The notes below the pieces were generated by a model. The model was not told the origin of the DNA. It saw nothing but the letters and a program-made list of their open reading frames with translations, and did no database searches. The position numbers and the translations under genes were made by a program. From an uncultured Alphaproteobacteria bacterium (GTDB taxonomy: Bacteria; Pseudomonadota; Alphaproteobacteria; SP197), in contig CALSLK010000004.1 of the NCBI GenBank assembly GCA_943787175.1, positions 62,001-126,000 of the forward strand: a DNA stretch of 64,000 nucleotides, read 5' to 3'. Shown piece after piece: positions 18,464 to 28,011 of this stretch (position 1 is the stretch's first letter; each line of letters opens with the position of its first letter).

Positions 18464-19386
18464 TGTCAGAAGGTGGCTGGTTCTCCCGGATGCGTTCGGG
18501 CCTGTCTCGGTCGTCGGGACGTCTGACCGAATCCATCGGTTCGATCTTCACCAAGCGCAAGCTCAACGACGAAGCACTCGAGGAACTCGAGGAAGCGCTG
18601 ATCGCCGGTGATCTGGGCGTCACAACCGCTGCCAGACTGACCGCTGACCTCTCACGCAAGCGTTTCGACAAGGAAGTCACCGACGAAGAGGTGCGTGCGG
18701 ATCTGGCTGAAAGCGTGGCGGAGATTCTGGAGCCGCTTGCAAAGCCCCTGGAGATCGACCGGTCCCGCCGCCCCCATGTCGTGCTCATGATGGGCGTGAA
18801 CGGCACCGGCAAGACCACCACGATCGGCAAGCTGGCCAAACTCCACAGTGATGCCGGGCTCAAGGTCGTGCTGGCGGCAGGCGACACGTTCCGCGCCGCT
18901 GCCATCGAACAACTCCAGATCTGGGGTCAGCGCACTGGCTGCACGGTCGTGGCCGGCAAGCAGGGTGCCGATGCCGCGGGCCTGGCTTACGGCGCGCTGG
19001 AAACCGCGCGGGCCGAGGGCGCAGACCTACTGCTGATCGATACCGCCGGGCGTCTGCACAACAAGGACAACCTGATGGCCGAGCTCCAGAAGGTCCTGCG
19101 CGTTCTTGCCAAGCTGGATCCTGATGCACCCCATGACCGCATCCTGGTGCTGGACGCCACGACCGGTCAGAACGCCCACGCACAGGTCGAGGCCTTTCAG
19201 GCCATGTGCGACGTGACCGGACTGGTCGTGACCAAGCTCGACGGTTCGGCACGTGGCGGCGTCATCGTGGGCCTTGCCGACAAGTTCGGCCTGCCGATCC
19301 ATGCCATCGGCGTGGGCGAAAGTGCAGAAGACCTGCGCCCCTTCAAGGCTGATGAGTTTGCGCGTTCCCTGATGGGGCTCTCCTAG
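18463..19386 (+). CDS. ftsY: Signal recognition particle receptor FtsY
   Basis: A 307-residue SRP GTPase, receptor for the Ffh-ribosome complex at the membrane. The NG domain is complete: [20 protein letters not shown], Walker [79 protein letters not shown] and [12 protein letters not shown] near the end. The acidic A domain is nearly absent, as in many alphaproteobacteria. No frameshift here, although genes on both sides are affected. Confidence 0.96.
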   Translation: MSEGGWFSRMRSGLSRSSGRLTESIGSIFTKRKLNDEALEELEEALIAGDLGVTTAARLTADLSRKRFDKEVTDEEVRADLAESVAEILEPLAKPLEIDRSRRPHVVLMMGVNGTGKTTTIGKLAKLHSDAGLKVVLAAGDTFRAAAIEQLQIWGQRTGCTVVAGKQGADAAGLAYGALETARAEGADLLLIDTAGRLHNKDNLMAELQKVLRVLAKLDPDAPHDRILVLDATTGQNAHAQVEAFQAMCDVTGLVVTKLDGSARGGVIVGLADKFGLPIHAIGVGESAEDLRPFKADEFARSLMGLS

Positions 19387-19418
19387 ACTCAAACGCAACC
19401 GCGTTCCATCATCGCGCC

Positions 19419-19742
19419 ATGAACAACGACCATCATCGCGGATACCACGACCTGGCTGGCCTTGAGGCCGGACCAGTTGACCAGACCGAACACAACCCGG
19501 CCCATTGGGAAAAGCAGGTGGATGCCATGCTGACCCTGTCTCTCGGACGAGAGACGCGGCCTGATGCGGGTCGACGAACTGCGCCGCGGCATCGAGACCC
19601 TGGGCCCCGACGCCTATGAGAAGCTGGGCTATTACGAGCGCTGGATCGAATCGATCCGCATGATCGTGGTCGAAAGGGGCGTGGTGAGCGAGGACGAGAT
19701 CGCCGCACGCATTGCCGACTTGCGGGACAGGCCGCCCCATGA
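19419..19742 (+). pseudogene. Nitrile hydratase beta N-half / thiocyanate hydrolase beta-like (frameshifted)
   Basis: Starts MNNDHHRGYHDLAGLEAGPV, then DQTEHNPAHWEKQVDAMLTL, and after a +1 insertion near 19535 continues MRVDELRRGIETLGPDAYEK, GYYERWIESIRMIVVERGVV to EIAARIADLRDRP. This is the N-terminal half of the nitrile-hydratase beta subunit, including the TEHxxxxWEK segment. The reading frame returns to the start frame only if one C is added in the CCCC run at about 19735, and it then stops at a TGA that overlaps the ATG of the next gene (ATGA). So it looks like a separate ~106-residue subunit, as in three-subunit thiocyanate hydrolase or toyocamycin nitrile hydratase. As written it has two single-base disruptions. 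Confidence 0.75.
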
Positions 19743-20038
19743 GCGATGTGAAGTTCCAGCCCCGGCGACGCCGTGTGATCGTCGCCGAACGGTTTCCCCG
19801 CCATCACCACCGCGTGCCGACCTATGTGAAGGGGCGCCGCGGCGTGGTCGAGCGGCTGTGCGGCGTCTTCGGCAACCCCGAGACCCTGGCCCATCACGGC
19901 GACGGCAAGCCCGCGCACAGCCGCTCTATCGTGTGCGCTTCACCATGGACCACCTGTGGGCGGGACGGGCCGAAGAATCGCCTGACGACACGATCGAGGT
20001 CGAGACTCTACGAACACTGGCTGGAGGCGGCGCAATGA
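19739..20038 (+). pseudogene. Nitrile hydratase beta C-half (SH3-like) / thiocyanate hydrolase alpha-like (frameshifted)
   Basis: Begins MSDVKFQPRRRRVIVAERFP, then RVPTYVKGRRGVVERLCGVF and FGNPETLAHHGDGKP, the SH3-like C-terminal half of nitrile-hydratase beta. A one-base loss at about 19915 and an extra base at about 20004 put the middle (PLYRVRFTMDHLWAGRAEES) in another frame; the original frame resumes at YEHWLEAAQ and ends in TGA at 20038. Starts and stops at both ends are ATGA overlaps, so three genes were tightly coupled. Both indels are compatible with consensus error; the protein similarity is unbroken through them. Confidence 0.75.
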
Positions 20039-20702
20039 GCGCTGACAACAAACACGGCCACCATCACGACCATAGTCACCCCCACCCGTTCCAGCCCGAC
20101 GACGATGCAGGCCCACCCAGCGAGCACATGCTGCTGGTGCGGGCCCTGCGCGAGCTGCTGATCGAGAAGGGCGTCTACACCGCTGACGAGGAGCGGCGCA
20201 CCATCGAGCGCATGGATGCGCGCTCGCCCGCCGGGGGCGCTAAGATGGTGGCGCGCGCCTGGGTCGATCCGGCCTATCGCGAAGCGCCTGCTGGCCGACG
20301 GCACGCGCCGCAGCCGAGGAACTGGGTGTCGAGGTCGGGCCGACCAGACTGATCGTGGTCGAGAACACGCCGTCCCTGCACAACGTCATCGTCTGCACCC
20401 TGTGTTCCTGCTATCCGCGCTGGGTGCCTGGGCCTGCCGCCCGGCCTGGTACAAGGCCCGGGCCTATCGTGCGCGCGTCGTGGTCGAGCCCCGCGCCGTT
20501 CTGGCCGAGTTCGGCACCGAGCTGCCCCAAACCACGGAGATCCGCGTCCATGATTCCACCGCCGACATGCGCTACATGGTCTCTGCCCAGGCAGCCCGGA
20601 AGGCACGCAGGGCTGGAGCGAGGAAGCCCTCGCAGCCCAGGTCAGCCGCGACGCCATGATCGGCGTTTCCCTGCCCGATACGCCCGGAGCACAGCGCCCT
20701 GA
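20035..20702 (+). pseudogene. Nitrile hydratase alpha / thiocyanate hydrolase gamma-like, cobalt-type motif (frameshifted)
   Basis: A His-rich start (GHHHDHSHPHPFQP) leads to [20 protein letters not shown] and [13 protein letters not shown]. The metal claw reads [13 protein letters not shown], the cobalt-type CTLCSC (iron enzymes have CSLCSC); the first two Cys-S and Ser side chains bind the metal and are normally oxidised. Later parts are [36 protein letters not shown] and [20 protein letters not shown]. At least five single-base shifts (about 20280-20310, 20420-20440 and 20585-20605) break it as written. Hydrates nitriles to amides, or thiocyanate to carbonyl sulphide and ammonia. No cobalt activator gene was recognised nearby. 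Confidence 0.8.
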
Positions 20703-20773
20703 CGCTTGCAAATGGGCCGACCGGCTCTTATGTCAGTGGCCCCGACGTTTCAGACCCAATCACGGACACCATC

Positions 20774-21404
20774 ATGATCGATTTCGATGCGCGTTATGTC
20801 GCCGACGATGACGACGACAAGGACGAAAAGGACGACGCGAAGTCCAAAAAGGACGAAAAAAACCGCGCTGTCATGAAAATCCTGTTCGATTCGCGCACGA
20901 TCCTGCTGTTTGGCGAGATCAACGAGAAGGTCGCGCGCGAAACCTGCGCCCAGCTGATCGCCATGAGCGAAGAGAGCCACGATCCCATCCGCCTGGTGAT
21001 CAGTTCGCCCGGCGGCCACGTGGAATCCGGCGATGCCATCCACGACATGATCCGCTTTGTTGCCGCTCCGGTGCTGGTTGATCGGCACCGGCTGGGTCGC
21101 CAGCGCCGGCGCCCACATCTATCTCTCCGCGGCCAAGGAAAACCGGTACTGCACGCCCAACACGCGCTTCCTGCTGCACCAGCCCATGGGCGGCGTCGGC
21201 GGCAAGGCGACCGAGATCGAGATCGAGGCCAGGGAAATCCTCAAGATGCGTGACCGGCTCAACCAGATCATCGCCGACGAAACCGGCCAGCCGGTCGAGC
21301 GCGTCGCCAAGGACACCGACCGCAACTACTGGATGGGCCCTGAAGAGGCCAAGGAATACGGCATCGTCGCCCACATCGTCGACAGCATCGACAAGGTCGG
21401 CTGA
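20774..21404 (+). CDS. ClpP-like serine protease with acidic N-terminal extension (one frameshift)
   Basis: A ClpP-fold peptidase of about 209 residues. It opens MIDFDARYVADDDDDKDEKD, a highly charged lead of about 30 residues, followed by SRTILLFGEINEKVARETCA, IRLVISSPGGHVESGDAIHD, the nucleophile Ser in LIGTGWVASAGAHIYLSA (ClpP usually GxAASM) and the catalytic His in TRFLLHQPMGG; the Asp lies in AKDTDRNYWM. An extra base at about 21078 shifts the frame between FVAAPV and LIGTGWVAS. It likely works with a Clp/Hsp100 unfoldase encoded elsewhere, or as a divergent ClpP paralogue. It converges with the Nudix gene. Confidence 0.85.
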
Positions 21405-21469
21405 ACGCCGTACGCCGTCGCGCTCCGGTAACTGGCGAGCAATCCGCAGCCCGCGTCTGGCGTTCCGCT

Positions 21470-22019
21470 CTACAGGTGCGCGGTAGTCGCCCGTTTCACC
21501 CGTTGGGTTGGAGCGCGCGGCCTGGTTGCCGGTCTGCAGGGCCTCGCGCCAATGCTCGAGCGCCCAGCGTACCGATGGAAACGCCAGATCGTCCCAGGGG
21601 ATGGCGCCCCAGTTGAACAACCCGACCTCCAGCGTTTCATCGCCTGCATACACGTCAGGTGACAGCAACCGTCCGGCATAGATCACCTGAACCTGGCTGA
21701 TACGCGGGATGTTGTAGACCGCCAGGACATGATCAAGCGCGATATCGGCGCCGGTTTCCTCACGTGCCTCGCGCAGCGCGCCCTGTTCGGTGGTTTCGCC
21801 GTTCTCCATGAAGCCTGCCGGCAGGGTCCAATACCCGGCGCGTGGTTCAATCTCGCGCCGGCACAGCAGGACACGTTCCTCCCAATGCACCACGGAGCCC
21901 ACCATGACCTTCGGGTTGGAATAGAGGACAAAGCCGCAATCGTTGCAGACCAGACGCTCGCGGTTGTCGCCCTCTGGGATGCGCGGATGGACCGGTCCCT
22001 GTGCCGTTTCGCTGCTCAT
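21470..22019 (-). CDS. Nudix hydrolase with zinc-ribbon-like start
   Basis: About 182 residues. The N-terminus has one Cys pair of a possible zinc ribbon (RLVCNDCGFVLYSNPKVMVG), followed by the Nudix box GxxxxxEx7REUxEExGU: AGFMENGETTEQGALREARE then ETGADIALDH, all key Glu present. The substrate is a nucleoside-diphosphate derivative of unknown identity; the layout recalls NudC-like or ADP-ribose pyrophosphatase-like enzymes. As written the frame stays open to 21000, running antisense through clpP, which is implausible. A TAG at 21470 in the adjacent frame is the likely true stop after a one-base error. The start overlaps the preceding dehydrogenase gene by 4 bp. Confidence 0.8.
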
Positions 22020-23260
22020 GGTTCCTCATAGGCAATGCGCCAGATGACGTCGGCCCCGTCATCGGCAATGAGCAGGGCACCGTCTGCTGCGATGGTCATG
22101 CCGACGGGGCGGCCATAAAGTTCGGCCTCCTTGTCCCCGGCAAACCAGAACCCCGTGGCGAAGTTCTCGTAGCCCCCAACCGGCCTGCCGGCCTCGAACC
22201 GGACGCGCACGATCTTGTACCCGGCCGGCACCGAGCGGTTCCACGAACCGTGCAGGCTGACCAGGGCGTCGCCCTGATAGTCCGCCGGGAACATCGTGCA
22301 CCGTCGTAGAAGACCAGCCCCAAGCGGCGCGGAATGGGACTGGAACATGACATCGGGTTCCAGGGATTGCGCGACCAGCTCGGGCGCACGGTCGCCGTAA
22401 TCAGGCGAGGGGTTGGTTCCTGAATAGGCGTAAGGCCAGCCGTAGAACGCGCCATCGCGCACGCGCGTGAAGTAGTCAGGCACAAGGTCGTCGCCATAGC
22501 CGTCGCGTTCGTTAACGACCGTGTAGAGCTCTCCGGTGGCGGGATGGAAGGCCATGCCCACGGCGTTGCGCAGACCCGATGCGAAGGTCCGTGGTGTGCT
22601 GGCGCCATCCTCGAAAACCTGGATTGTCGCGCGCGGTTCGCTCTCGATGGATTCGTTGTCGCGCGATCCCACGGCGACGTAGAAGTCATCGCCTTCGGGC
22701 GCAAAGGCGAGCGTGCGTGTCCAATGCCCCCGTGATCCGCCCAGGGCGTCCGTGACCGTCAATCTGAGCGGTGCCCGGTCTGCTTCGAGATCACCTTCCT
22801 CATAATCGAAACGCCAGACTGCCTCGGTATCGGCGACATAGAATCCGTCGTCTCGAAACACCATGCCGGTGGGAAGATTCATGCGTGACCAGTAGACCGA
22901 TTGCGTCTCGGCAACCCCATCCCCATCGGCGTCGCGCAGCACCAGGATGTGCCCTTCGCGGGACTCGGCCAGGAAGATGTCGCCGTTGGGCGCGGTGGCA
23001 AGCCAGCGCGCGTGATCAAAGCCTGTGGCAAACAGGTTGACCGTAAACCCTCTGGGCAGGTTCAGAACCGGCGGATCGGGGATGCGATGGAGGTCGCCGC
23101 TGTTGCTGACACTCTCGGTGGCATAGGGCGCGGGCAGATCGTCCTGGGTGATCAGGTAGTGCTGACCGACCGGCTCGTTGGGCGCATTGGGACTGGTCTG
23201 CGCCAGGGCCGATGTCGCTGCAAGAGCCGCAATCACCAGGGTGTGGAGAAGCGTTGTCAT
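22016..23260 (-). CDS. Exported PQQ-type sugar/sorbosone dehydrogenase-like beta-propeller protein
   Basis: A 414-residue protein with a Sec signal peptide (LLHTLVIAALAATSALAQ) and a beta-propeller of the glucose/sorbosone dehydrogenase family: GFTVNLFATGFDHARWLATA, GDIFLAESREGHILVLRDAD, RTFASGLRNAVGMAFHPATG, ELYTVVNERDGYGDDL and DYQGDALVSLHGSWNRS. It probably oxidises a sugar or aldehyde in the periplasm with PQQ. Near 22290-22325 a short stretch reads GAGLLRRCTMFPADY where the family has GLVFYDGTMFPADY; the family-like residues are in the neighbouring frame, so two compensating indels appear to lie within ~25 bases. It overlaps the Nudix gene. Confidence 0.82.
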   Translation of the reverse strand: MTTLLHTLVIAALAATSALAQTSPNAPNEPVGQHYLITQDDLPAPYATESVSNSGDLHRIPDPPVLNLPRGFTVNLFATGFDHARWLATAPNGDIFLAESREGHILVLRDADGDGVAETQSVYWSRMNLPTGMVFRDDGFYVADTEAVWRFDYEEGDLEADRAPLRLTVTDALGGSRGHWTRTLAFAPEGDDFYVAVGSRDNESIESEPRATIQVFEDGASTPRTFASGLRNAVGMAFHPATGELYTVVNERDGYGDDLVPDYFTRVRDGAFYGWPYAYSGTNPSPDYGDRAPELVAQSLEPDVMFQSHSAPLGAGLLRRCTMFPADYQGDALVSLHGSWNRSVPAGYKIVRVRFEAGRPVGGYENFATGFWFAGDKEAELYGRPVGMTIAADGALLIADDGADVIWRIAYEEP

Positions 23261-23340
23261 GACGCCATTGTGCTTCTTTGTGGATGCAAGGCAATCGCAG
23301 GCTTGTCACGAAGCGATACGAAAGGGATGCTCACGTCATC

Positions 23341-24135
23341 ATGGAACATGTACCTGCCGCCTGGATCGACCTGGCCTGCCGCGCCGCCGACGCAGCAGAG
23401 ACCGTGCTGATGCGTCATTGGCAAAGCGGCATATCCATGGACCTCAAGCCCGATGAAAGTCCGGTAACCCAGGCAGACCGCGAGGCCGAGACCGCAATCC
23501 GCGCCCTGATCGCCGCCGAATGTCCCGATCACGGCATCCATGGCGAGGAGTTCGGCCTGGATGGTGGCGAGAAGGAGTGGCTTTGGCTGATCGACCCGCT
23601 GGACGGTACCAAGTCCTTCCTGCACGGGCGGACCACTTGGAGCACCCTGATCGGGCTTGCCCATCACGGGCGTTATGTCATGGGCGTCATGAACTTCCCC
23701 GTAGTCGGGGATCGCTGGATCGGTGCCGACGGGCATGGCACGCGTCACAACGGAAAGGCTGTCACCACACGATCCTGCGCCAGGCTCTCTGATGCCGTCG
23801 CCGCCATGGTGGGCCCGGATTCCTCGATGGTGGATGACGACCCCCTGCTCGCCCCGACCCGGCAGGCCATGCGCTGGCAGATGTTCGGGCTGGAAGCCAT
23901 GGCCTATGGCCTGGTCGCCGGCGGCGGCCTGGATCGTGCGTGTCGATGGCCTGACCTCGACCCCACGGACATCGCCGCGCTGGAGCCGGTGGTGCGCAAC
24001 GCCGGCGGCATCCTGACCGACCTCGCCGGCAACAGCGATTGGATGCCCGGTATGCCGGACGCGTCGCTGCCAGCGGCGACCCGGCGCTGCACGAGCCGAT
24101 TGCTGTGGCCTGCTGCAGGGTGCCAGGCGTCATGA
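23341..24135 (+). CDS. Inositol monophosphatase-family phosphatase (copy 1, HisN-like)
   Basis: About 264 residues of the Mg-dependent IMPase fold. Metal motifs: GIHGEEFGLDGG (Glu), LIDPLDGTKSFLHGRTTWST (DPLDGT) and, near the end, PDLDPTDIAALEPVVRNAGG (Asp). Such enzymes act as inositol-1-phosphatase, histidinol-phosphatase or PAP phosphatase; FLHGRTTWSTLIGL is close to HisN-type sequences. The segment around 23930-23960 (GLDRACRWPDLDP) and the last 25 residues look out of frame: the neighbouring frame reads SGDPALHEPIAVACC. Two or more compensating indels are likely. It ends in an ATGA overlap with the second copy. Confidence 0.78.
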   Translation: MEHVPAAWIDLACRAADAAETVLMRHWQSGISMDLKPDESPVTQADREAETAIRALIAAECPDHGIHGEEFGLDGGEKEWLWLIDPLDGTKSFLHGRTTWSTLIGLAHHGRYVMGVMNFPVVGDRWIGADGHGTRHNGKAVTTRSCARLSDAVAAMVGPDSSMVDDDPLLAPTRQAMRWQMFGLEAMAYGLVAGGGLDRACRWPDLDPTDIAALEPVVRNAGGILTDLAGNSDWMPGMPDASLPAATRRCTSRLLWPAAGCQAS

Positions 24136-24927
24136 ATGCACGCCTCTTGCGCCGGAGTTCGTTGCACCCTGGCCCAGGCCATGGCCGACATCGGCCCGCA
24201 CCATGCTGATGGAGCACTTCCGCGGCGATTTCGCTTCGGCCATCAAGGATGACGCCAGCCCGGTGAGCGAACTGGACCCCGCCGTCGAACGCCGCTCTGC
24301 GCGACATGATCGCGGCACAGGCGCCCGCAGGACGGCTGCATCGGCGAGGAGTTTCCCGACCACCAGGCCGATGCCGAGTTCGTCTGGGCGATCGATCCCA
24401 TCGACGGCACCAAGGCCTTTGTCACCGGCACGCCGGTCTTCGGCACCCTGATCGGCCTGCGCCATGGTCCCACGGTACGTCCTGGGCCTGGTCGATCACA
24501 GCGCCGCCGGGGATCGCTGGCTCGGCGTCGTGGGCGATGGCGCAACCCGCAACGGCGTTCCCATCCACACACGGGCCTGCGCCTCGCTCAGCCACCGCAA
24601 CCTGCACGGCGTCCGGCCCCGGCGTGGTGGCCCGCGAACACTGGCTGAGAATGCGCCCGCTGCAGCGCGCCTGCCGCTGGACCATGTTCGGCGCCGATAT
24701 CTCCGACTACGGCAGCATCAGTTCCGGCTTTCAGGATCTCATCGTCGATGCCCAACTGGGTGAGGACGACTGGGCTGCCGGCGCCGCCCTGATCGAAGCA
24801 GCGGGCGGCCGCGTGACCGACTGGCAGGGCAACACCCTGACGCCTCACAGCGACGGCACGATCCTGGCCGTCGGGTGATCCCGCCCTGCTGGAACCGGCT
24901 CTGGCCGCTCTCGATTCTTCAAGTTGA
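24132..24927 (+). pseudogene. Inositol monophosphatase-family phosphatase (copy 2), frameshifted
   Basis: Intended product about 264 residues, starting MNA at 24132. Pieces in different frames line up with HisN-type histidinol-phosphatase: [100 protein letters not shown] and DDWAAGAALIEAAGGRVTDW, which has the final metal Asp. At least five single-base shifts (about 24145-24185, 24285-24335, 24465, 24610-24640 and 24876) interrupt it. The corrected end is at 24927. It may supply the histidinol-phosphatase step; no other his gene is in the window. Confidence 0.72.
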
Positions 24928-25035
24928 CGTGAACGTGGCCAATGTTGCCTTCTTTTGACCCGATTGCTGGCGCAAATCGCGTCAGGCGCTACCATGCGCC
25001 GTCTGTATTCGTGTTCGTCGTCCAAGGAAGTTGCC

Positions 25036-26873
25036 ATGCGTGTTCTGATTGCCCTGTGGGCCTGCCTGTTTCTCGTCGCACCGGCCGTTGCCCAGGAAGA
25101 GGACGTCTATGTCGGGCACGGCATCTCCATGTATGGCGACCTGAAGTACCCCGCCGACTTCCCCCATTTCGACTACGTCAATCCCGACGCCCCCAAGGGC
25201 GGCGACGTCAAGCTGTGGTCGTTCGGCGGCTTCGACTCGCTCAACCCCTTCGTCACTGAAGGGCTCCGCCGCGGCTGGCATCTCCGCGCATCTATGACAC
25301 GCTGCTGGCCAGTTCCTCGGACGAGGCCTTTTCGGAATACGGGCAACTAGCAGAACTGGTGAAGATGCCGGAAGACCGTTCCTGGGTCGCCTTCAAGATC
25401 AGGGACAACGCGCGTTGGCATGACGGCGAGCCGGTGACTGCAGGCGATGTCGCCTGGACCTTCAACATCCTCACGACCGAAGGCCATCCCGCTTACGCCG
25501 CCTATTACGCCAATGTCGTTTCTGCGACCGATGAGGGCGACGGCTGGGTACGCTTTGAATTCGACAGTGCTGGGAACCGCGAGCTGCCGCTGATCATGGG
25601 CCAGATGATGATCCTTCCCGAGCACTGGTACGCCGACAAGGATTTTGCCGAGACAACAACGGAGATTCCTCTGGGAAGCGGCGCCTATCGCATCTCCGAT
25701 GTCGATACCGGACGTTCCATTACTTATGAACGGGTCGAGGATTACTGGGGCGCTGATCTGCCGGTGAATGTCGGGTTCAACAACTTCGACACCATCCGAT
25801 ACGACGAGTATCTCGATTTCGATATCGCGCTCGAGGCCTTCAAGGCGCACGAGTACGACTATCGCACGGAGAACAATTCCAAGCTCTGGGCCACGGCCTA
25901 TACCGGGCAGAATTTCGACAACGGCCTGATCATCACCGAAGAAATCGCCCACGAGCGACCGACCGGTATGCAGGCCTTCATTTTCAATCTGCGCAAGCCG
26001 ATGTTCCAGGACCCCCGTGTGCGTGAGGCTCTGGGTTATGCCTTCGACTTCGAATGGGCCAACACCAATCTGTTCTATGGCCAGTACGATCGCACCACGA
26101 GCTACTTCTCCAATTCCGATCTGGTGGCAACCGGAACGCCCAGCGAGGCCGAACTGACCCTGCTCGAACCCTTCCGCGATCAGCTTCCTGAAGAAGTCTT
26201 CGGTGAGGTCTACATGCCCCCGGTCACCGATGGCTCGGGCAACATCAGGACGGGCCTGCGCGAAGCCAAGGCACTTCTGGAGGACGCAGGCTGGACCATC
26301 CAGAACGGCGTTCTGACCGGGCCCGATGGCAACACCATGACCTTCGAGATCCTGCTGGTCCAGCCCGCCTTCGAGCGTATCGTGCAACCGTTCGCGCGCA
26401 ATCTCGAAAGGCTGGGCGTCGTGGTCAACATCCGGATTGTCGATGCATCGCAGTACGAACGGCGCATGGAAACCTTCGACTTCGACATGACCGTCGGCAC
26501 CTGGGGCCAGTCACGTTCGCCCGGCAACGAACAGCGTGATTTCTGGACCTCGGCAGCAGCCGACATCGAGGGCAGTCGCAACACGCTGGGTCTGAAGAAT
26601 CCCGTGGTCGATGCGCTCGTCGAGGAGCTCATCTTTGCCGATGACCGCGAGGAACTGGTGACGGCCGCCAAGGCGCTCGATCGTGTTCTGCGCTGGGGTC
26701 ATTACGTCATCCCCAACTGGCATATCCGCTATGACCGGGTTGCCTATTGGGACAAGTTCGGCCAGCCGGACGTGATCCCGGCCGATGGCGTGATCTTCGA
26801 TGCCTGGTGGGTTGACGAAGAGGAAGCCAAGGAGCTCGAGATGCTGGAAGAATCCCTGGACGGCCAAGAGTAA
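25036..26873 (+). CDS. yejA: Peptide ABC transporter substrate-binding protein, YejA-like (frameshift near codon 80)
   Basis: A periplasmic family-5 solute-binding protein of about 612 residues with a signal peptide (MRVLIALWACLFLVAPAVAQ). Family features: VGHGISMYGDLKYPADFPHF and VNPDAPKGGDVKLWSFGGFD near the N-terminus, then WHDGEPVTAGDVAWTFNI, FIFNLRKPMFQDPRVREALG and GTWGQSRSPGNEQRDFWTSA. YejA-type proteins feed oligopeptides or microcin-like peptides to YejBEF. Two small indels near 25267-25290 separate FVTEG from YDTLLASSSDEAFSEYG. The ATG at 25036 follows AAGGAAG. It is the first gene of a four-gene operon; yejB starts 27 bp downstream. Confidence 0.9.
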
Positions 26874-26900
26874 GCCGGCGGTCAGGGAGAGTCCGGGGTC

Positions 26901-28011
26901 ATGCTCGCATATATTGTCCGGCGCCTGCTGTTCATCATCCCCACGCTCTTTGCGATCATGGTGATCAACTTCCTGATCATCCAGTTCGTGCCGGGCGGGC
27001 CGGTGGAACGCATCATTGCCCAGGTCCAGGGCAACGACATCGGCGCAACGGCGCGCGTGTATCGGGTTCCGGCAGCGATCTTCTCCGGCCGCCAGCAATG
27101 CCGGTAGTCCGACGGCGACGGCCTCTATCGCGGTGCCCAGGGCCTGCCGCCCGGCTTCGTCGATAAGCTGGAGAAGATGTACGGCCTCGACAAGCCGCCT
27201 GCTGGAGCGGTTCACCGCTGATGATGGGGAACTACCTTTCCTTTGATTTCGGGGAAAGCGCGTTCCGGAATCAATCGGTCGTCGACCTCATCATCGAGAA
27301 GATGCCGGTTTCGATCTCGCTGGGCCTTTGGACCACGCTGATTGTCTATCTGATCTCGATCCCGCTGGGCATTGCCAAGGCGCGCCGGGACGGCAGCCGG
27401 TTTGATGTCTGGTCGAGCGGCGCGATCATTCTGGGCTATGCCATTCCCGGTTTCCTGTTCGCCATTCTTCTCATCGTGCTGTTTGCCGGCGGCTCCTACT
27501 GGAAGTGGTTCCCTCTGCGTGGGCTGACCTCGCCCGGCTTTGATGACATGACCACCCTGCAGCAGATCGGCGACTATTTCTGGCATCTCACCCTGCCGCT
27601 GACCGCTCTGGTCATCGGCAGCTTTGCCACGCTGACGATGCTTACCAAGAACTCGTTCCTGGATCAGATCAGAAGCCAGTACGTCACCACGGCACGCGCC
27701 AAGGGGCTGACGGAACACCAGGTGCTTTACGGCCATGTCTTCCGCAACGGCATGCTCATCATCATTGCGGGCTTTCCCCGGCGCCATCGTCGGCATCCTC
27801 TTTACCGGCGCCCTGCTGATCGAGATCATCTTCTCGCTCGATGGTCTGGGGCTGCTGGGCTACGAGGCTGCGATCAACCGCGATTATCCCGTCATGTTTG
27901 CCACACTCTATATCTTCACCGTTGCTGGGCCTGGTCATGAACCTGATCGGCGACCTGATGTATGTCGCGGTCGACCCGCGCATCGACTTTGAAAGCCGGG
28001 ATGTCGGATGA
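26901..28011 (+). pseudogene. yejB: Peptide ABC transporter permease YejB (several frameshifts)
   Basis: Inner-membrane permease of the same importer. The start MLAYIVRRLLFIIPTLFAIM and VINFLIIQFVPGGPVERIIA is classic OppB-type. After about 27050 the frame is lost through the periplasmic loop (family-like pieces [20 protein letters not shown] in another frame), regained at [20 protein letters not shown] and the permease core [20 protein letters not shown] and [20 protein letters not shown] (EAA loop), lost at about 27775 before [20 protein letters not shown], and again at about 27925. Five or more indels, protein otherwise intact. The corrected stop at 28011 overlaps yejE (ATGA), which supports a coupled operon. 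Confidence 0.82.

Noticed and set aside
20035..20090. His-rich N-terminus as a separate metallochaperone
   Set aside because: It is continuous in frame with the alpha subunit, and His-rich leads are seen in cobalt-type subunits.
21000..21469. C-terminal extension of the Nudix protein
   Set aside because: The extra 157 codons are antisense to clpP and not Nudix-like; a TAG in the next frame at 21470 is the likelier end.
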